64,000 nt of DNA, taken from Phaeodactylum tricornutum CCAP 1055/1. Taxonomy: Eukaryota; Bacillariophyta; Bacillariophyceae; Surirellales; Neidiaceae. The notes beneath the pieces were generated by a model. The model worked only from the letters and a program-made list of their open reading frames with translations, was not told the origin of the DNA and made no database searches. Position 1 is the stretch's first letter, and every line of letters begins with the position of its first letter. The DNA is taken from NCBI RefSeq assembly GCF_000150955.2, contig NC_011699.1, positions 124,001-188,000 of the forward strand, written 5' to 3'. A program made the translations under genes and the position numbers. Below, one piece after another: positions 40,451 to 51,041 of the stretch.

Positions 40451-43206
40451 ATGAGCAGTCACACGTCGCTGCAATACTCGAGTTCCGGAGGCATCGCGAA
40501 CATCTCTACCACAACCGATCCTCCACACAAACGACTCAAGTTGGACCATGCCATGAGCCACACATCGCTCGGCAACCCATCCTTGAGCTATCACGATTTT
40601 GCCGCACATTACGACAGTCGCAGTACCTTACACACTAGTAGCACCATGGATCTAGGCGTTTTGCGGAAAGAAGATTCCTTGGGCATGATGCGCAAGGACG
40701 GCGACGACGAGGACGACGAAAATGATCAGAACGACCCGATATCCTCCACAGCTGTACGACAAGCGACGGTCCAACCTACTGCTCTTCCGAATGAAAGTGC
40801 GAAACCCACACACCCCACTACAGCGAACGTAGCCACCACAAATTCCGTTTCGTCCTCCGACAGTCTGCGCGATCTATCCGCACACCGTCCACAACATCCA
40901 CAGAATACTACTCGTCTTCCCGTTTCTTCGTCAACGACTACGGTAACATCGGGTTCGAATTCTCCGCTCTCTGCGGGGCCGGTATCAGCCCAAGCTCCTC
41001 CCTCGCCTCTGTTACCTCTCAAGGCTACCAAAATGTCACACCTCCGCCAAAAATACATGCAAGAACTAGAGTACATGCTGTGTGAGTTCCAAAAGCTGGA
41101 ACGTCAGCTACTAGGTGCCAAGGCGACGACAGCCGAATCCGCTGGCAGCCGCGAACGTCGAGAAAAACTGCATTCGTTCATCACGCACCTGAGCGATACG
41201 ATCCAGAACATACAGACCGGATGTCAGCTAGAGTCGGAGGGAAAATCAACCGTCGGAGAAGCTTCCAAGCAAGATATAGCCCAGGAGGCCGCGCTGGCAG
41301 ATTTGACGTGCGAAAAGGGGGAAGAGGAAAACGTGCAAAAGCTGGAAGAGCACATTCTAGCCAATCTGTTGCCCGTCAAAGTCCGGCTCAAGAAACAACT
41401 GGCGGCCCAGCAAGGTGCCAAGCATAACCCGGCGGGGATGCCGGTTGCGCAAAGGGGACTAGTGGCACCGAGCGAAGGTGGTAAAGGCACGTTTGCGGCA
41501 GCGGCCGAAGAGCGCAGAAAGCAATTGGCGGACGCGGCCGCCGCGGCACAAGGCTTCGATCATACACACGTACCGGCGGAACCGGTTCATCCAGACCAGA
41601 CACAATTTGGTAAACCACTACAAGGAAACGGCTCCTCGTTGACGCGAAATTTGCATGGATCCACTTTGGGATCCGCGATTAAAGTGGGAACGGATAAGTC
41701 CAAAATTTTGTTCGCTGGTTTGGCGATCGGATCGTCGCAAGTAAAGTCGTCGGTCAACGCAGCTTCGTCGGTACATCAGCTCGTAATTAAGGATCCCGCT
41801 TTGTTGGAGTTGGCTCGCCAACAGAGCGCGTCAAAACAACAAGAGGACCTTCCACCGCAAACACAACAAGAAGACTCTCCAACGCAAAGCAAACCCAATT
41901 CGCTGCTGCCTCCTTCCTCGTCCGAGCCGAATGACTCTCCAGAGGATACAAACCGTAAGGCTATATCACTAAAAGTTTCGCCTGCTGTTGCTTCTGCAGC
42001 AGCTTTGGCCGCGTCTGAGCAACCAGACGCAGTCTTGTCAAAGGCTCCACCAAGCAGATTAGATGATGTTGATGCCACCTACCCCGACATGCCATCGGCA
42101 GCTTTAACCGATGAAGAACGGCGAACCCTCCGTCGTCTCAAACGCCGAAAAAAGAGACGAAAACGCAAGGCCGAAGCAACTCCAGTCACGGCAGCGGCCA
42201 CGGCAGCACCAGTGATCAATCGCCATCACAAGCCGACGACAAAAAAACGGGGACCTCGGACGGTGGAATACATGTGTGCTTTGTGTAACGAAGTCTACAA
42301 TTCTACCTGTGATTATAATCCTTGGTGGGCTCTGGCTCAACATGATTGTCCAAAATGTCGAAAAAATCAGGTTCGTCGACTTCGTGTACCGAATTGCGCC
42401 CATTCATATTCGTACCTTCTTGCGGAAGTTCTCACACCCTTTCTCTCTACTGACAGATACCGCGGGTAGATATTAGCGCACCTGCCAATACGATCGAATA
42501 TCATCCGGCGTTGCTAGCTCACGCAGACGAAAATGGCGGTAGTACTCCGACACCGCCTGCAGCAATAGTGAAGCCAGTCACAACTGTGTCGGCTCCTGTC
42601 ACTAGTGTGCCAAAATGTGGTAATGATTCCGATTCGTTCGGATCTGACTTGTCAGACGATGATCTTGACGGCCTGTTGTCAGACACTGACTCGGAGGGCT
42701 CGGGAGAAATAGGTATGGAAAGAATAGATGCGCTATCGCCTGCGGAACAAGCAGAGAATGAATATTTTGGGGTGGAATACAAGGGGCCAAAATTGAAAGA
42801 CAGTGAAGCTGCTCGGCTACTGATTCTCATGGGGCATGCGTCGACCTGTCCTTGCAAGCATCAATCGATCAAACATCGTGAAACCTGCAGAAATACGAAA
42901 TGGATGATGTTGCATGTTCGGGATTGTCCAGGAACTACATCTTCGTTTGATGTCTGCCCATTTCCATGGTGCCGCAAAGTCAAGCATTTGTTGTATCATC
43001 TTGTCTCGTGTCGCGATGCCAAGCACTGTGAGATCTGCTCACCGACCAAGCTCAACCAAAATATGATCCTGTTAAAGGGGTTGAATCAGCACCGCTTCAT
43101 GCAATATAGGGAGCGGCTGATCGGCCGTGGAAAGGCGTTGACAAAGGTGTCAAATAGTGCGCCGAAAAATACTCCAGCTCAGGCGCAGCACAAAAGTGTG
43201 TCATAA
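40451..43206 (+). CDS. TAZ zinc-finger protein with zinc-ribbon-like segment
   Basis: Two exons: 40451-42370 and 42457-43206. The 86-base intron (GTTCGT to GACAG) joins CRKNQ to IPRVDISAPAN. The product has 889 residues from the chosen ATG; the true start may be upstream. The first 550 residues are Ser/Thr/Asp-rich with a KRLK patch and a helical coil (KYMQELEYMLCEFQKLERQL). A Cys/His segment (MCALCNEVYNSTCDYN, AQHDCPKCRK; about 608-640) lies just before the splice. A TAZ domain follows at about 759-834 (LILMGHASTCPC, CRNTKWMMLHVRDC, CPFPWCRKVKHLLYHLVSC). TAZ domains bind activation domains in CBP/p300-type coactivators; no acetyltransferase domain is present here. It is probably a nuclear transcription cofactor. 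Confidence 0.85.
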
Positions 43207-43571
43207 AGCAAACCGGGTGTAATTGGTATTGTAGCTTTCATCGACGTTTCGCAAATGCTGTAAAATACAGCTACTCTGGGGAAGAAGATATGATTATGTA
43301 TTCTTAAGGATAACAATTGCTCGATGATGTTTCAAAAGTGTTGCGTTTTCATTGAGATGCAAGAAGTAGGCTCGATCAGCTTGATCGCCAATAGAACATT
43401 GCCGAAGAGTTCGATATTAACAGTGATTATAGACTACTGATTACGGAATGATTCCTGAGCGTCAAAGAGCAGCAAAGTACGCTGACGGTAAAGTTGCCTA
43501 CCTCCGCATGTATCCCATCCCTGAGAGTCTACTCCTTGCAAACAAAAAGTAGGTCATTACATGAGAAATGA

Positions 43572-43904
43572 TTACTGCAACAATCGAGTTAAAGAACTGC
43601 ACCTATACATGTAGCTTTTAAATAGGGTAAAGCTGCAAGTGGGACTGTTATGTCTCGGCGTCCCTATAAATACAATCCTTTTGATCGCCACAGAAACAAA
43701 TCTGACATTTGTTTCCGAGCACACAGGGCAGGTCTTTGAAACTTGCAACGCTTCTGCACAGTCTTTGCAAAATGACAATTGCATGCAACAAGTGGCAATG
43801 TGGGTGCGCGACGACGCGCGACACAGGACACAAGTCTGTATTGATATTGACCTCGAAAGAGTTGATAGATCGTAAGAAGTATGGCGCGTCCTGGATATCG
43901 TCAA
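43572..43904 (-). other. RING-like Cys cluster, exon or remnant
   Basis: A 110-codon open frame without an ATG near its start encodes CVLCRASSRTHIATCC, QLSFCKDCAEAL and KTCPVCSETN. The spacing resembles IAP/MULAN-type RING fingers, but the usual CxH is replaced (CCMQLSFC). It begins just past the end of the next upstream minus-strand gene in another frame. A weak intron ending CAATACAG near 43842 could join it to that gene as a C-terminal RING; the possible donors (GTTGCG, GTCAAC) are poor. It may also be a decayed exon. Confidence 0.35.
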
Positions 43905-46054
43905 CGATTGCGTGGCAGGCTACGACTCGCAACAGATGATTTTCTCGCGTCAGTGTGGGATCGTCCGCTCCGCTTTGGAGTTTCCTCGTTGACCCGCGGA
44001 GCTGCTGGGCTCAATGCCAATGCTTTGACTTTTTGCTCATGGACAATATTTCGATGCGTTTTGCTCGCGTTGTGGTTGTCTTGCTGCTTTCGATTCAGCT
44101 TTTTCCTATGAAGTTCCTTAGCTGCCAAACGCTCCTTCTCTAACAGAGCTTGGGCGGTTGTGGATACATTCCCAGAGCTACGTCTGCGAAAGAGAAAAAA
44201 TCCACGTGTCGGAGGCGCTTGGTCAACTGTTTCGTGTAGCTTCAAATGTTCCATGGCTGTCATCGGAGCCAAAGAAAAATCGCCGAGGTCTGGTTCTTTG
44301 CGCGACGCAGTAAAAACTCTCGAAAGGATACCATCCTTTCTTCGATCCTTCCTTCGCTTTTTCGAACCATTTTCTTTCGCGTTAGGACTGGAAGTCAAAG
44401 ATTTTCTATCTTTCAATAGCATGTTGCGATCCCCTTGCTTCTGCTGGTACAATTTTTTAATTTGCTCTTCGCGCTTCCACAAAACAAAGTCATCTTCCAT
44501 AGGGGTATCTTCTTCTATACCAGCATTTTTCTTTTGCGCCAGCGCTTGCTTGAGCGATTTGCGTTCGTGACGTTGCAAATCTTCCCTTGTCAATCGCATC
44601 TTGACTGATTTATTAGGTTTCCGCAAATTTGTGTCTACGACGGTAGCCTTGCTGACGCGATCAAAATCGACCGGTCCTCTCAGGGAAGAGTCTCTTTCTT
44701 CCGTAGGCTGCAGTGATATGGAACACAATTGTTCTCCATGTGACGAAAACAGAGGATCAACTTGGTCTGAGCCTGTGTCCTCCGTTGTCGGAACAAAGAG
44801 AATGGTGCACGTGCCCTCGTCCTCATTGTCATCTTCCATCCCTGCAATCTCGACAGGAAGTGTCCGACATCGACCTTTTTTCTTTTCGCGAGGGGTAGTC
44901 TTGACGGCATCATTCTGGATAGAAGTAGAACGAGCCGCCGACGGTCGTTTAGGTGACACTTTGTCTTTCCTTTTGACCCGTGGCTTGATCGTATTCTGAT
45001 CTGTTCCTCGTTGATAAACTCCATTGTGTTCCAGCGTATATATGGAGTCATCTGTCCCATCGGCAACAGGATCTACAATGCCGCTCTCGCTGCCTTTTTG
45101 TCTATCGAGTGAATATGTTTGGTGCTGTCGTTGTGGTGGCGAATCCCCTGCCAATGTACTTTCATGTGGAAAGGACGGACAGGAGGGGTAGAGACATTGC
45201 CGGTTTTCCAAGGTAAGGATGGAATTTTCGTCGTCCATTTCACTGCAGGTAGTCATCAGGCAATCCAATCCCACCAACGGTGTCAGAATGGAGCTGTTGT
45301 CTGGGCTCACATTACGCTGCGGAGAGGTTGTGGCTGTGTCGAAAGAACCGTTGGTGGAAATGCTTTCAAAGGTCGACGCAGCTAGGCCGGTCACATTCAA
45401 GCGCCGGATATCCTTTTGCGTTAGTGAACTTTGTTCTCCACGGTGATTGGTCATCGTCCGCCACCGGGGTTGATTGCCTTCGGCAGTGATGGGCGAGGTT
45501 GCGACAGAGCTACCACTGGGAGAAGTGGAAGCCGTCGAGGTACGAGTCCGAGGACTGTATGGGCTGGTTGGAGACTTCCTCTGCAATGTCGAAGGGGCGA
45601 ATGTTGGAGTAGCCGTCGACGCACGGTCCCAAGACGCGACGTTCGATGTTTCATGATAGGCTTCCAGCCGCTGCCTGGGCGTGAGAGCAGATTTGGACTT
45701 TTTCTGCGAAGAAGGTGCTTCAATCGTGTACCCGTCGGTGTAAATGGAGGCATCCAGCAAGGTATCATCATCATCCAATTGCTTATCTTCATACGAGGCT
45801 ACTTGGGAAGGAGCCTCGTAGCCGCCTGTCCGCGGATTCAAGATCATGCTCGATTTCTTGCCGGACTCATCGTAGGGTGGAAGCGAGGAGAGTGCGGAAA
45901 CAGCGGCGGATGCTGAGGAAGAGTGTTTCGCTCTCGGAGACTCGGGCGTTTCCCGCGATGTGGGTGGGAGACTCTTTTGGGTACTACTGCGAGTACTACT
46001 GCTCTGTTTGGAACTCACGGCACTCTTTTGTTTGCGAAAAAGACGAAGCTTCAT
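43901..46054 (-). CDS. Large disordered basic/acidic protein, unknown
   Basis: A 717-residue single-exon frame from the ATG at 46054 (MKLRLFRKQKSAV). It is strongly Ser/Thr/Pro-rich in the first two thirds with many SP/TP sites (SPTSPYSPR; ATSPITAEG). A Lys/Arg-rich part with predicted helix follows (KMRLTREDLQRHERKSLKQA, LWKREEQIKKLYQQKQ, SKKRRKDRRKDG). No enzyme or membrane motif was recognised. The composition suggests a phosphorylated scaffold, perhaps cytoskeletal or nuclear; that is inference. The end may continue into the RING-like segment by splicing. Confidence 0.7.
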   Translation of the reverse strand: MKLRLFRKQKSAVSSKQSSSTRSSTQKSLPPTSRETPESPRAKHSSSASAAVSALSSLPPYDESGKKSSMILNPRTGGYEAPSQVASYEDKQLDDDDTLLDASIYTDGYTIEAPSSQKKSKSALTPRQRLEAYHETSNVASWDRASTATPTFAPSTLQRKSPTSPYSPRTRTSTASTSPSGSSVATSPITAEGNQPRWRTMTNHRGEQSSLTQKDIRRLNVTGLAASTFESISTNGSFDTATTSPQRNVSPDNSSILTPLVGLDCLMTTCSEMDDENSILTLENRQCLYPSCPSFPHESTLAGDSPPQRQHQTYSLDRQKGSESGIVDPVADGTDDSIYTLEHNGVYQRGTDQNTIKPRVKRKDKVSPKRPSAARSTSIQNDAVKTTPREKKKGRCRTLPVEIAGMEDDNEDEGTCTILFVPTTEDTGSDQVDPLFSSHGEQLCSISLQPTEERDSSLRGPVDFDRVSKATVVDTNLRKPNKSVKMRLTREDLQRHERKSLKQALAQKKNAGIEEDTPMEDDFVLWKREEQIKKLYQQKQGDRNMLLKDRKSLTSSPNAKENGSKKRRKDRRKDGILSRVFTASRKEPDLGDFSLAPMTAMEHLKLHETVDQAPPTRGFFLFRRRSSGNVSTTAQALLEKERLAAKELHRKKLNRKQQDNHNASKTHRNIVHEQKVKALALSPAAPRVNEETPKRSGRSHTDARKSSVASRSLPRNR

Positions 46055-46525
46055 CGTACTGCTGTAGTAATGTTAGTTGACAACAAGAAAATAGGTCGAG
46101 GGAATCAGAGAAAAACAGCAGGGTTGGTCGACTAGAAGTACTTTGCCAACGGGAAAAGAGAGACGTCTTTTGCAATACTTGTTGCTTGATCCTGTTAACA
46201 ACACCCCTTTTGTGTGAGTCTGTCCCAGCAAGAGAACGCTTTCGCAGTATGAATCTGCTGTTAGAAGTCGAGACTCTTCACTGGCCCAACGACAGCGAGC
46301 AAAGTGACTGAACCCAGACGAGGGAAATGGAGGAACGTTTTCGTGGCCCTTGAAGAAAAAACTCGTAAACCCGGCAGCGATTACGGCGTTCGGATGCCCT
46401 CCAACCTGCTAAGAGTAACTGGAAACCCTTTCTCTAGTTTTTGAACTCGCATGGGTCCGCCCGCGAATGTTGTATGTTGGACGCCCTCCCATCACATAAT
46501 AAAAGCACGACACGAATGCTGCGAG
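46055..46525. other. Intergenic region left of the transposon
   Basis: About 470 bases upstream of the disordered-protein gene, probably its promoter. No gene was seen. Confidence 0.4.
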
Positions 46526-46534
46526 TTCCTACAA
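46526..46534. repeat. Target site duplication, left (TTCCTACAA)
   Basis: Nine bases directly outside the left inverted repeat, identical to 48339-48347. Nine is the usual MULE target duplication size. Confidence 0.9.
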
Positions 46535-46675
46535 GAGAAAATTCGGTATTTGGGATGAACAGGGGTGAAATTTTCGCTATTTGGGAAAAATCACACTGCT
46601 TCTAAGTGTTTTTATTCTCGCGGGAAATACTTTCTAAGTAATAATTTTAGTTAAGAACAACCCCATATCCTATGT
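46535..46675 (+). repeat. Left terminal inverted repeat of the MULE
   Basis: About 141 bases, matching the reverse complement of 48198-48338 with few mismatches (for example GATGAACAGG against GATGAGCAGG). Confidence 0.9.
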
Positions 46676-46817
46676 TAGATCACAAGGATTGTTTTCATGT
46701 GGTCATCCCTTCACATTCACAGTCCGTTGCCTCCAATGGTGAGGACTCGGAGACGGCGTTGACCAATGCAAACGATTACTAATTTTCCTACGAACGAAAG
46801 TCAGAAACACAACTACT

Positions 46818-48190
46818 ATGAAGCTAGCAATTAAAGAGATCTTCCCATCATTCAATGCTTTTCATGCTGCATGGTTTTGTCATAACCATGCACTTGATAA
46901 GAAATACCGGGTTTTAGAAAACAAAGCCAGAAAGTGCTTTAGGGCCAACTGCTTTTCGGCACCTGCAACAAAGTGGAGAGGTGCCGAGTCAGTGTGCCAG
47001 TGCCACATATATGCGACGCCCATGAAGAGCCAGGATGGATGCTTCACAGGTGAATGGATAATCAACTCCTTTCATAGTGAACATACCTGCTCTGACAGTA
47101 AATGCACAAGGAAGCGGCAATACAAATGTTTGCTTCTAGAAAGCGTTTCTCCCGCTCTTGCTGCACATATTCCAAACAAAAAACAGCGCACGGGTGCCAC
47201 ACAGCAAGTCCAAGACATAGCACGAAAGGCTGGTGGAATACAACTGAAAGCAAGTCAGGCCTACAATGTTGTTACAGCAAAGCGGCAAGATGGTGTCAAA
47301 GTACATATTGGGCAATATTTCTTGCTGAGTTCCTACTTTAAACACCTCGAAAACGCTGATCCAGACGGTACCTTTATACTTGAGATGCATGATAGTGCAT
47401 GGCTTTCTGAAAGTCCGCAGTTTCAATGATGCTATGCCTCATTTTCGTTTACAAAACATGCTTGGAATGTGGGATCAATACATGTTATTACAAGCAATGG
47501 CACCTTCACAACGTCACCTGTTTTCAAACACATTGTGTTGCTGGCAGTTAGTCACGACGGAAACAATGAGCTAGTTCTACTTGCATATGCTATATGTGAT
47601 GTTGAGAATGAAAGAAACTGGACTTGGATTGGTCAACAGTTAGCAAAGGACTTTGAAGGGGCTAAAGCAGTTGTGGCAGATTTTGACAAAGGAATTCAAG
47701 CCATGCCTTCCAATCAATTGTGTCTAGTATGGGGGCACAATTTGGGCGCTGCATACGGCATATGATTGGCAATGTACGAGATCATGGTGTGAAGCGAAAG
47801 ATTCCAGATGCTGTTGTTTCTACTGTTTTTGCTTTAGCAAAATGTCGGACAAGGGATGCATACAAAAAAGCACTGCAAAAACTTGAGCTAATGGATGAAG
47901 AAGTTGCAGTTTGGTTTGACGAACGGAAGGAACAATTTGCTGCTTACTTGTTCCTGCAAGCTGGAAAACCACGGTACGGAAAGCAGTTAAGCAAGAAAAA
48001 GCTGAGCCCAACAAACCCCCTTTGTGACAGGATGAATTCGTACTTCGTCTTGCGTTGCTTTCTACACTTTCTCCTTTTTGTTGCCGCTGAGGTAGCGGCA
48101 ACAAGTACTTCGCGTCGTGACAAAGAAAGAGCTTGCTGCTGGGTGGAGAGTCAAATATTTCATGGAGGGAACTGCCAAATTGAATCTTAA
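46818..48190 (+). pseudogene. Broken MULE transposase
   Basis: The reading begins at the ATG at 46818 (MKLAIKEIFPSFNAFH) and has an N-terminal Cys/His part (CHNHALDKKYR, FHSEHTCSDSKC). It then reaches GTFILEMHDSAW, followed by a stop at 47429. Coding character resumes in another frame (GSIHVITSNGTF, LLAVSHDGNNELVLLAYAI, NERNWTWIGQQLA, VVADFDKGIQAM), typical of the MULE catalytic core. A second frame change falls at a run of five Gs near 47730, after which GAQFGRCIRHMIGNVRDHG continues with the family C-x2-H. With at least two frame breaks it should not make full-length transposase. Confidence 0.85.
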
Positions 48191-48197
48191 TGGCTAC

Positions 48198-48338
48198 ACA
48201 TAGTATATGGGGTTGTTCTTAAGTAAAAATATTACTTAGAAAGCATTTCCCGCGAGAATAAAAACACATAGAAGCAGTGTGATTTTTCCCAAATAGCGAA
48301 AATTTCACCCCTGCTCATCCCAAATACCGAATTTTCTC
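48198..48338 (-). repeat. Right terminal inverted repeat of the MULE
   Basis: Inverted partner of 46535-46675. It ends in ATTTTCTC, directly followed by the target duplication. Confidence 0.9.
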
Positions 48339-48347
48339 TTCCTACAA
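48339..48347. repeat. Target site duplication, right (TTCCTACAA)
   Basis: Nine bases identical to 46526-46534. Confidence 0.9.
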
Positions 48348-49347
48348 TTATCACGTACACTCCATTCTATTTACTAACCCAACGAAGGGGTACCGTTGAC
48401 AGCAGTAAAATATCAGAGCCAAAAAGCAGATGCAAAACTAACCTTATTATGTAGTAAGACAACTCCGTCTTGTGTCGTTCTGTATAGGAATTATGCAACT
48501 TTTTGTCTCCTGATAAACAGTAACTTTTCTGATGTTATGTGAGCACATGAATGAAAACGATGCCATACCTATTTCCGAAATAGTAAGAACCCGGAAAGTG
48601 AGAAACACCTAGAAATATGCCTTTCAATTCGTGCTGTGAAGCATTCATATACAATTAATAAAATACGGATCTCCATGTGGACGCCTACCTATGTTTACGA
48701 ACTCACAAATTTCATGGGTAACAGACCGAACGGACAATCGTTCGAATTCCCTCGAGTCGTCGTTTTCAATCAACCGCGGGATTCACTGTCCGCGCCCATT
48801 TCCTTACTGTGAAAATGAATCTCCCACTAAAGAGGTAGATAGTGTGGAATAGTTCAATGCTCGTATGGCACCAGTCCCCACACCATTCATATCATTGCGT
48901 TTCAAACAGAGATCCTAGTAGAATATAGAATGCGCCCACGTACACATATCCATAATTTCGTTACTTGCCAATCAAGTAGGTCATCAAACCGCCATTTGGA
49001 ATATGGACTTCCCTCGGCCCGATGAGCCCGCGCCATTGCTTCTCGAAAAGAATATTGCTTCTAGAGCAGTTCTTTCCTGTTAGTCAATCGAGCTCGTCGT
49101 GGCTTACTCACTGTCATATCAGCTGGACCATCATCCTGGCTTTCAAACTGCTCTGTATCTACTCGTCATGGGATTCTGGACAAGGAAATGCAAGAGTAAC
49201 TACATGAAAATAGACTGTTTAGCCTTCTTCTATATTAACTAATTGTTGTCCACTACGAGATCCGAGCACAAGAAAGATTCATTTTCTAGGAACCGGTACT
49301 TGACAAATATTTGCTTGGCTTCCAATTCCTTGATGAGTTGTCGAATT
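48348..49347. other. Gene-poor region right of the transposon
   Basis: About 1.0 kb with no credible ORF, ending at the 3' end of the next minus-strand gene. It is AT-rich with no visible repeat. Confidence 0.45.
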
Positions 49348-50460
49348 TCACACAACCTCGGTTGCAGGGATTACCTGACTCGGAGCTTCCACTCGGTCGT
49401 CATCGTCCAACAAAGGAATTTCACGATAGTTGGAAGGAGCGGGCGGACGTCGTTCATCCTCTCGCAATGCCGATGATGCCATGTCCAGGGCCAAAATCTC
49501 CGCGTTCATACTCTCCTTGTCGATGCGCAGATTGAAGTACAGGACAGTCTGCAGACTGTTATAGAAAAGATTAGGACTTTGCGATAAACAGAAAAACGTC
49601 CTGGTTGCCCAAGACTCCAGATCAAAAGATGCCGAAGACGTTACTTACATGTTGGAGCAGGGCAGGAGGAACACTTGTGGAAAGTATGATACTATCACTC
49701 CCATGATCATCGCGGATGGATGTGTCGGATCTCCCCCGCCGACAACTCGCCTGACTACTCCATTAATGAGCATTGAGCCCGCAGTGAAGATGAAAACATA
49801 ACAAAACACGTAGCACCACCGAGAAGAAGCAAGCTCAAAGGCCCGCCTGACTCCGGCAACTGCGGATTTGCTCTCAATCACAATAGCAGGGACGAATAGA
49901 GTCATACAAACCGAAAGGTAAAGAACAAAAGCAGCAAAGCAACTCAACAGAATGGAAATAACAAAAATACCTACTGTCGCGTTCTTCGTCAAAAAGGTGA
50001 ACACCGCAGCTCGGACCAGAAGTACGACTAGGAGTCCCAGAAGAATGGCTAAACCGTAGAGACAGCTCGCACCGAGCAATGACCAAAAGTGCGGTAAAGC
50101 TCGCTGGAAGCACGCGTACCAGTTAGGCTGCCTACCCGAGTACATTTCAGCTACGGCTCGTATCATCCCAGCTTGCCCAATAATGGTTGTTACCAAATAC
50201 GCTATCGTTTCAATCGCGAAGATAATGGTCAATCCGACTACGTGCTTGCCAAAATCTACATCGCCTTGTTCGTTGAATTGCATCACGTACGAAACGGCCA
50301 CTTCCACCGTGGTAATCATTATCAACAGGAATGGAACCATGGAAATTGCTGATAGGGGCAAGAACACGTCGTAGCGATCAACAAAGATATCACAGACTCG
50401 TCTGAACGTCTGCTTCAGAGAAAGACGATCGAATGTGATATAGGAGGGAGGGCCATCCAT
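49348..50460 (-). CDS. Multipass membrane protein, unknown
   Basis: Two exons: 50460-49649 and 49555-49348. The 93-base intron (GTAAGT to ATAACAG) restores CSN-ILQTVLYFNLRIDKE; without splicing the frame stops one residue after the junction, at an ATG-TAA. The product has 339 residues. I chose the ATG at 50460 (MDGPPSYITFDRLSLKQTF). About six hydrophobic segments follow (FLPLSAISMVPFLLIMITTV, VGLTIIFAIETIAYLVTT, YGLAILLGLLVVLLVRAAVF, VFCYVFIFTAGSMLING). A short acidic cytosolic tail (REIPLLDDDDRVEAP) closes it. The layout resembles the glycerophosphoryl-diester-associated/DUF-type membrane families, but I cannot name one. Confidence 0.72.
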
Positions 50461-51041
50461 GGTGGACAATTCTTCTATCTTTCGGCAAGCCGAAACACAG
50501 AGCTGCAAGGAAGTTTGAAAGAGAGAAATGGTATGCGTTCGGTTGTGCCGGCTCCACTAGAGAAACGTAGGGAGAGGTTGTTCGCTCCATAGTTGTCTAG
50601 GATGCGATGGGCACGAGTATGCCTCTCATCCTACGTCTGGGCCAAAAGGAATCGTTTCTGCGGGATTCAGAATATAAATGGAAGTAGTCCGGAAGCTGAA
50701 GTCGAAAAAGCTGGACTATGTTTTTCCTAACTGTTAAGCGCGGCTAACAGCACAAGGAAGCAAGAGTCTTACATTCAGAATTAGTGTGACACTTCGAAAT
50801 GACTCTTTGTACAGTGAAATGTCTTTCTTGGATCGAAATTCGTCGATACAACGAGGTTGGCCGCAAAAAACTTGGTACAATGCGAGGACGTTTTGGTCAT
50901 CGTCACCAAAAAACGTAAAATCTGACAAACTGACGCCACATTTTATTGAGCTTTGAACGATTCCCTTCGGATGCCGGCTCGATAATTTACAGGAGACCAA
51001 CATACTTGCCATCAATCACAATCAGATAAACAATATCCACA
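50461..51041. other. Divergent intergenic region
   Basis: About 580 bases between divergent starts, presumably two promoters. A 93-codon minus-strand ORF at 50734-51015 has no family signal. Confidence 0.4.

Larger units (their letters stand above)
46535..48338. mobile_element. MULE (Mutator-like) DNA transposon, 1804 bp
   Basis: The element is bounded by near-identical terminal inverted repeats of about 141 bases and by the 9-base direct duplication TTCCTACAA. Both ends read GAGAAAATTCGGTATTTGGG inward. Inside, on the plus strand, are pieces of a Mutator-like transposase (46818-48190). Long inverted repeats, 9-bp duplication and transposase type all indicate the MULE group. The repeats differ at only a handful of positions, so the insertion is fairly recent, whereas the transposase frame is broken at least twice. 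It could have moved with transposase supplied by another copy. It sits between two host genes and interrupts neither. Confidence 0.92.

Noticed and set aside
48700-48790. Possible tRNA T-loop (GTTCGAATT)
   Set aside because: The flanking bases do not form a T-stem and no acceptor or anticodon stem could be drawn.
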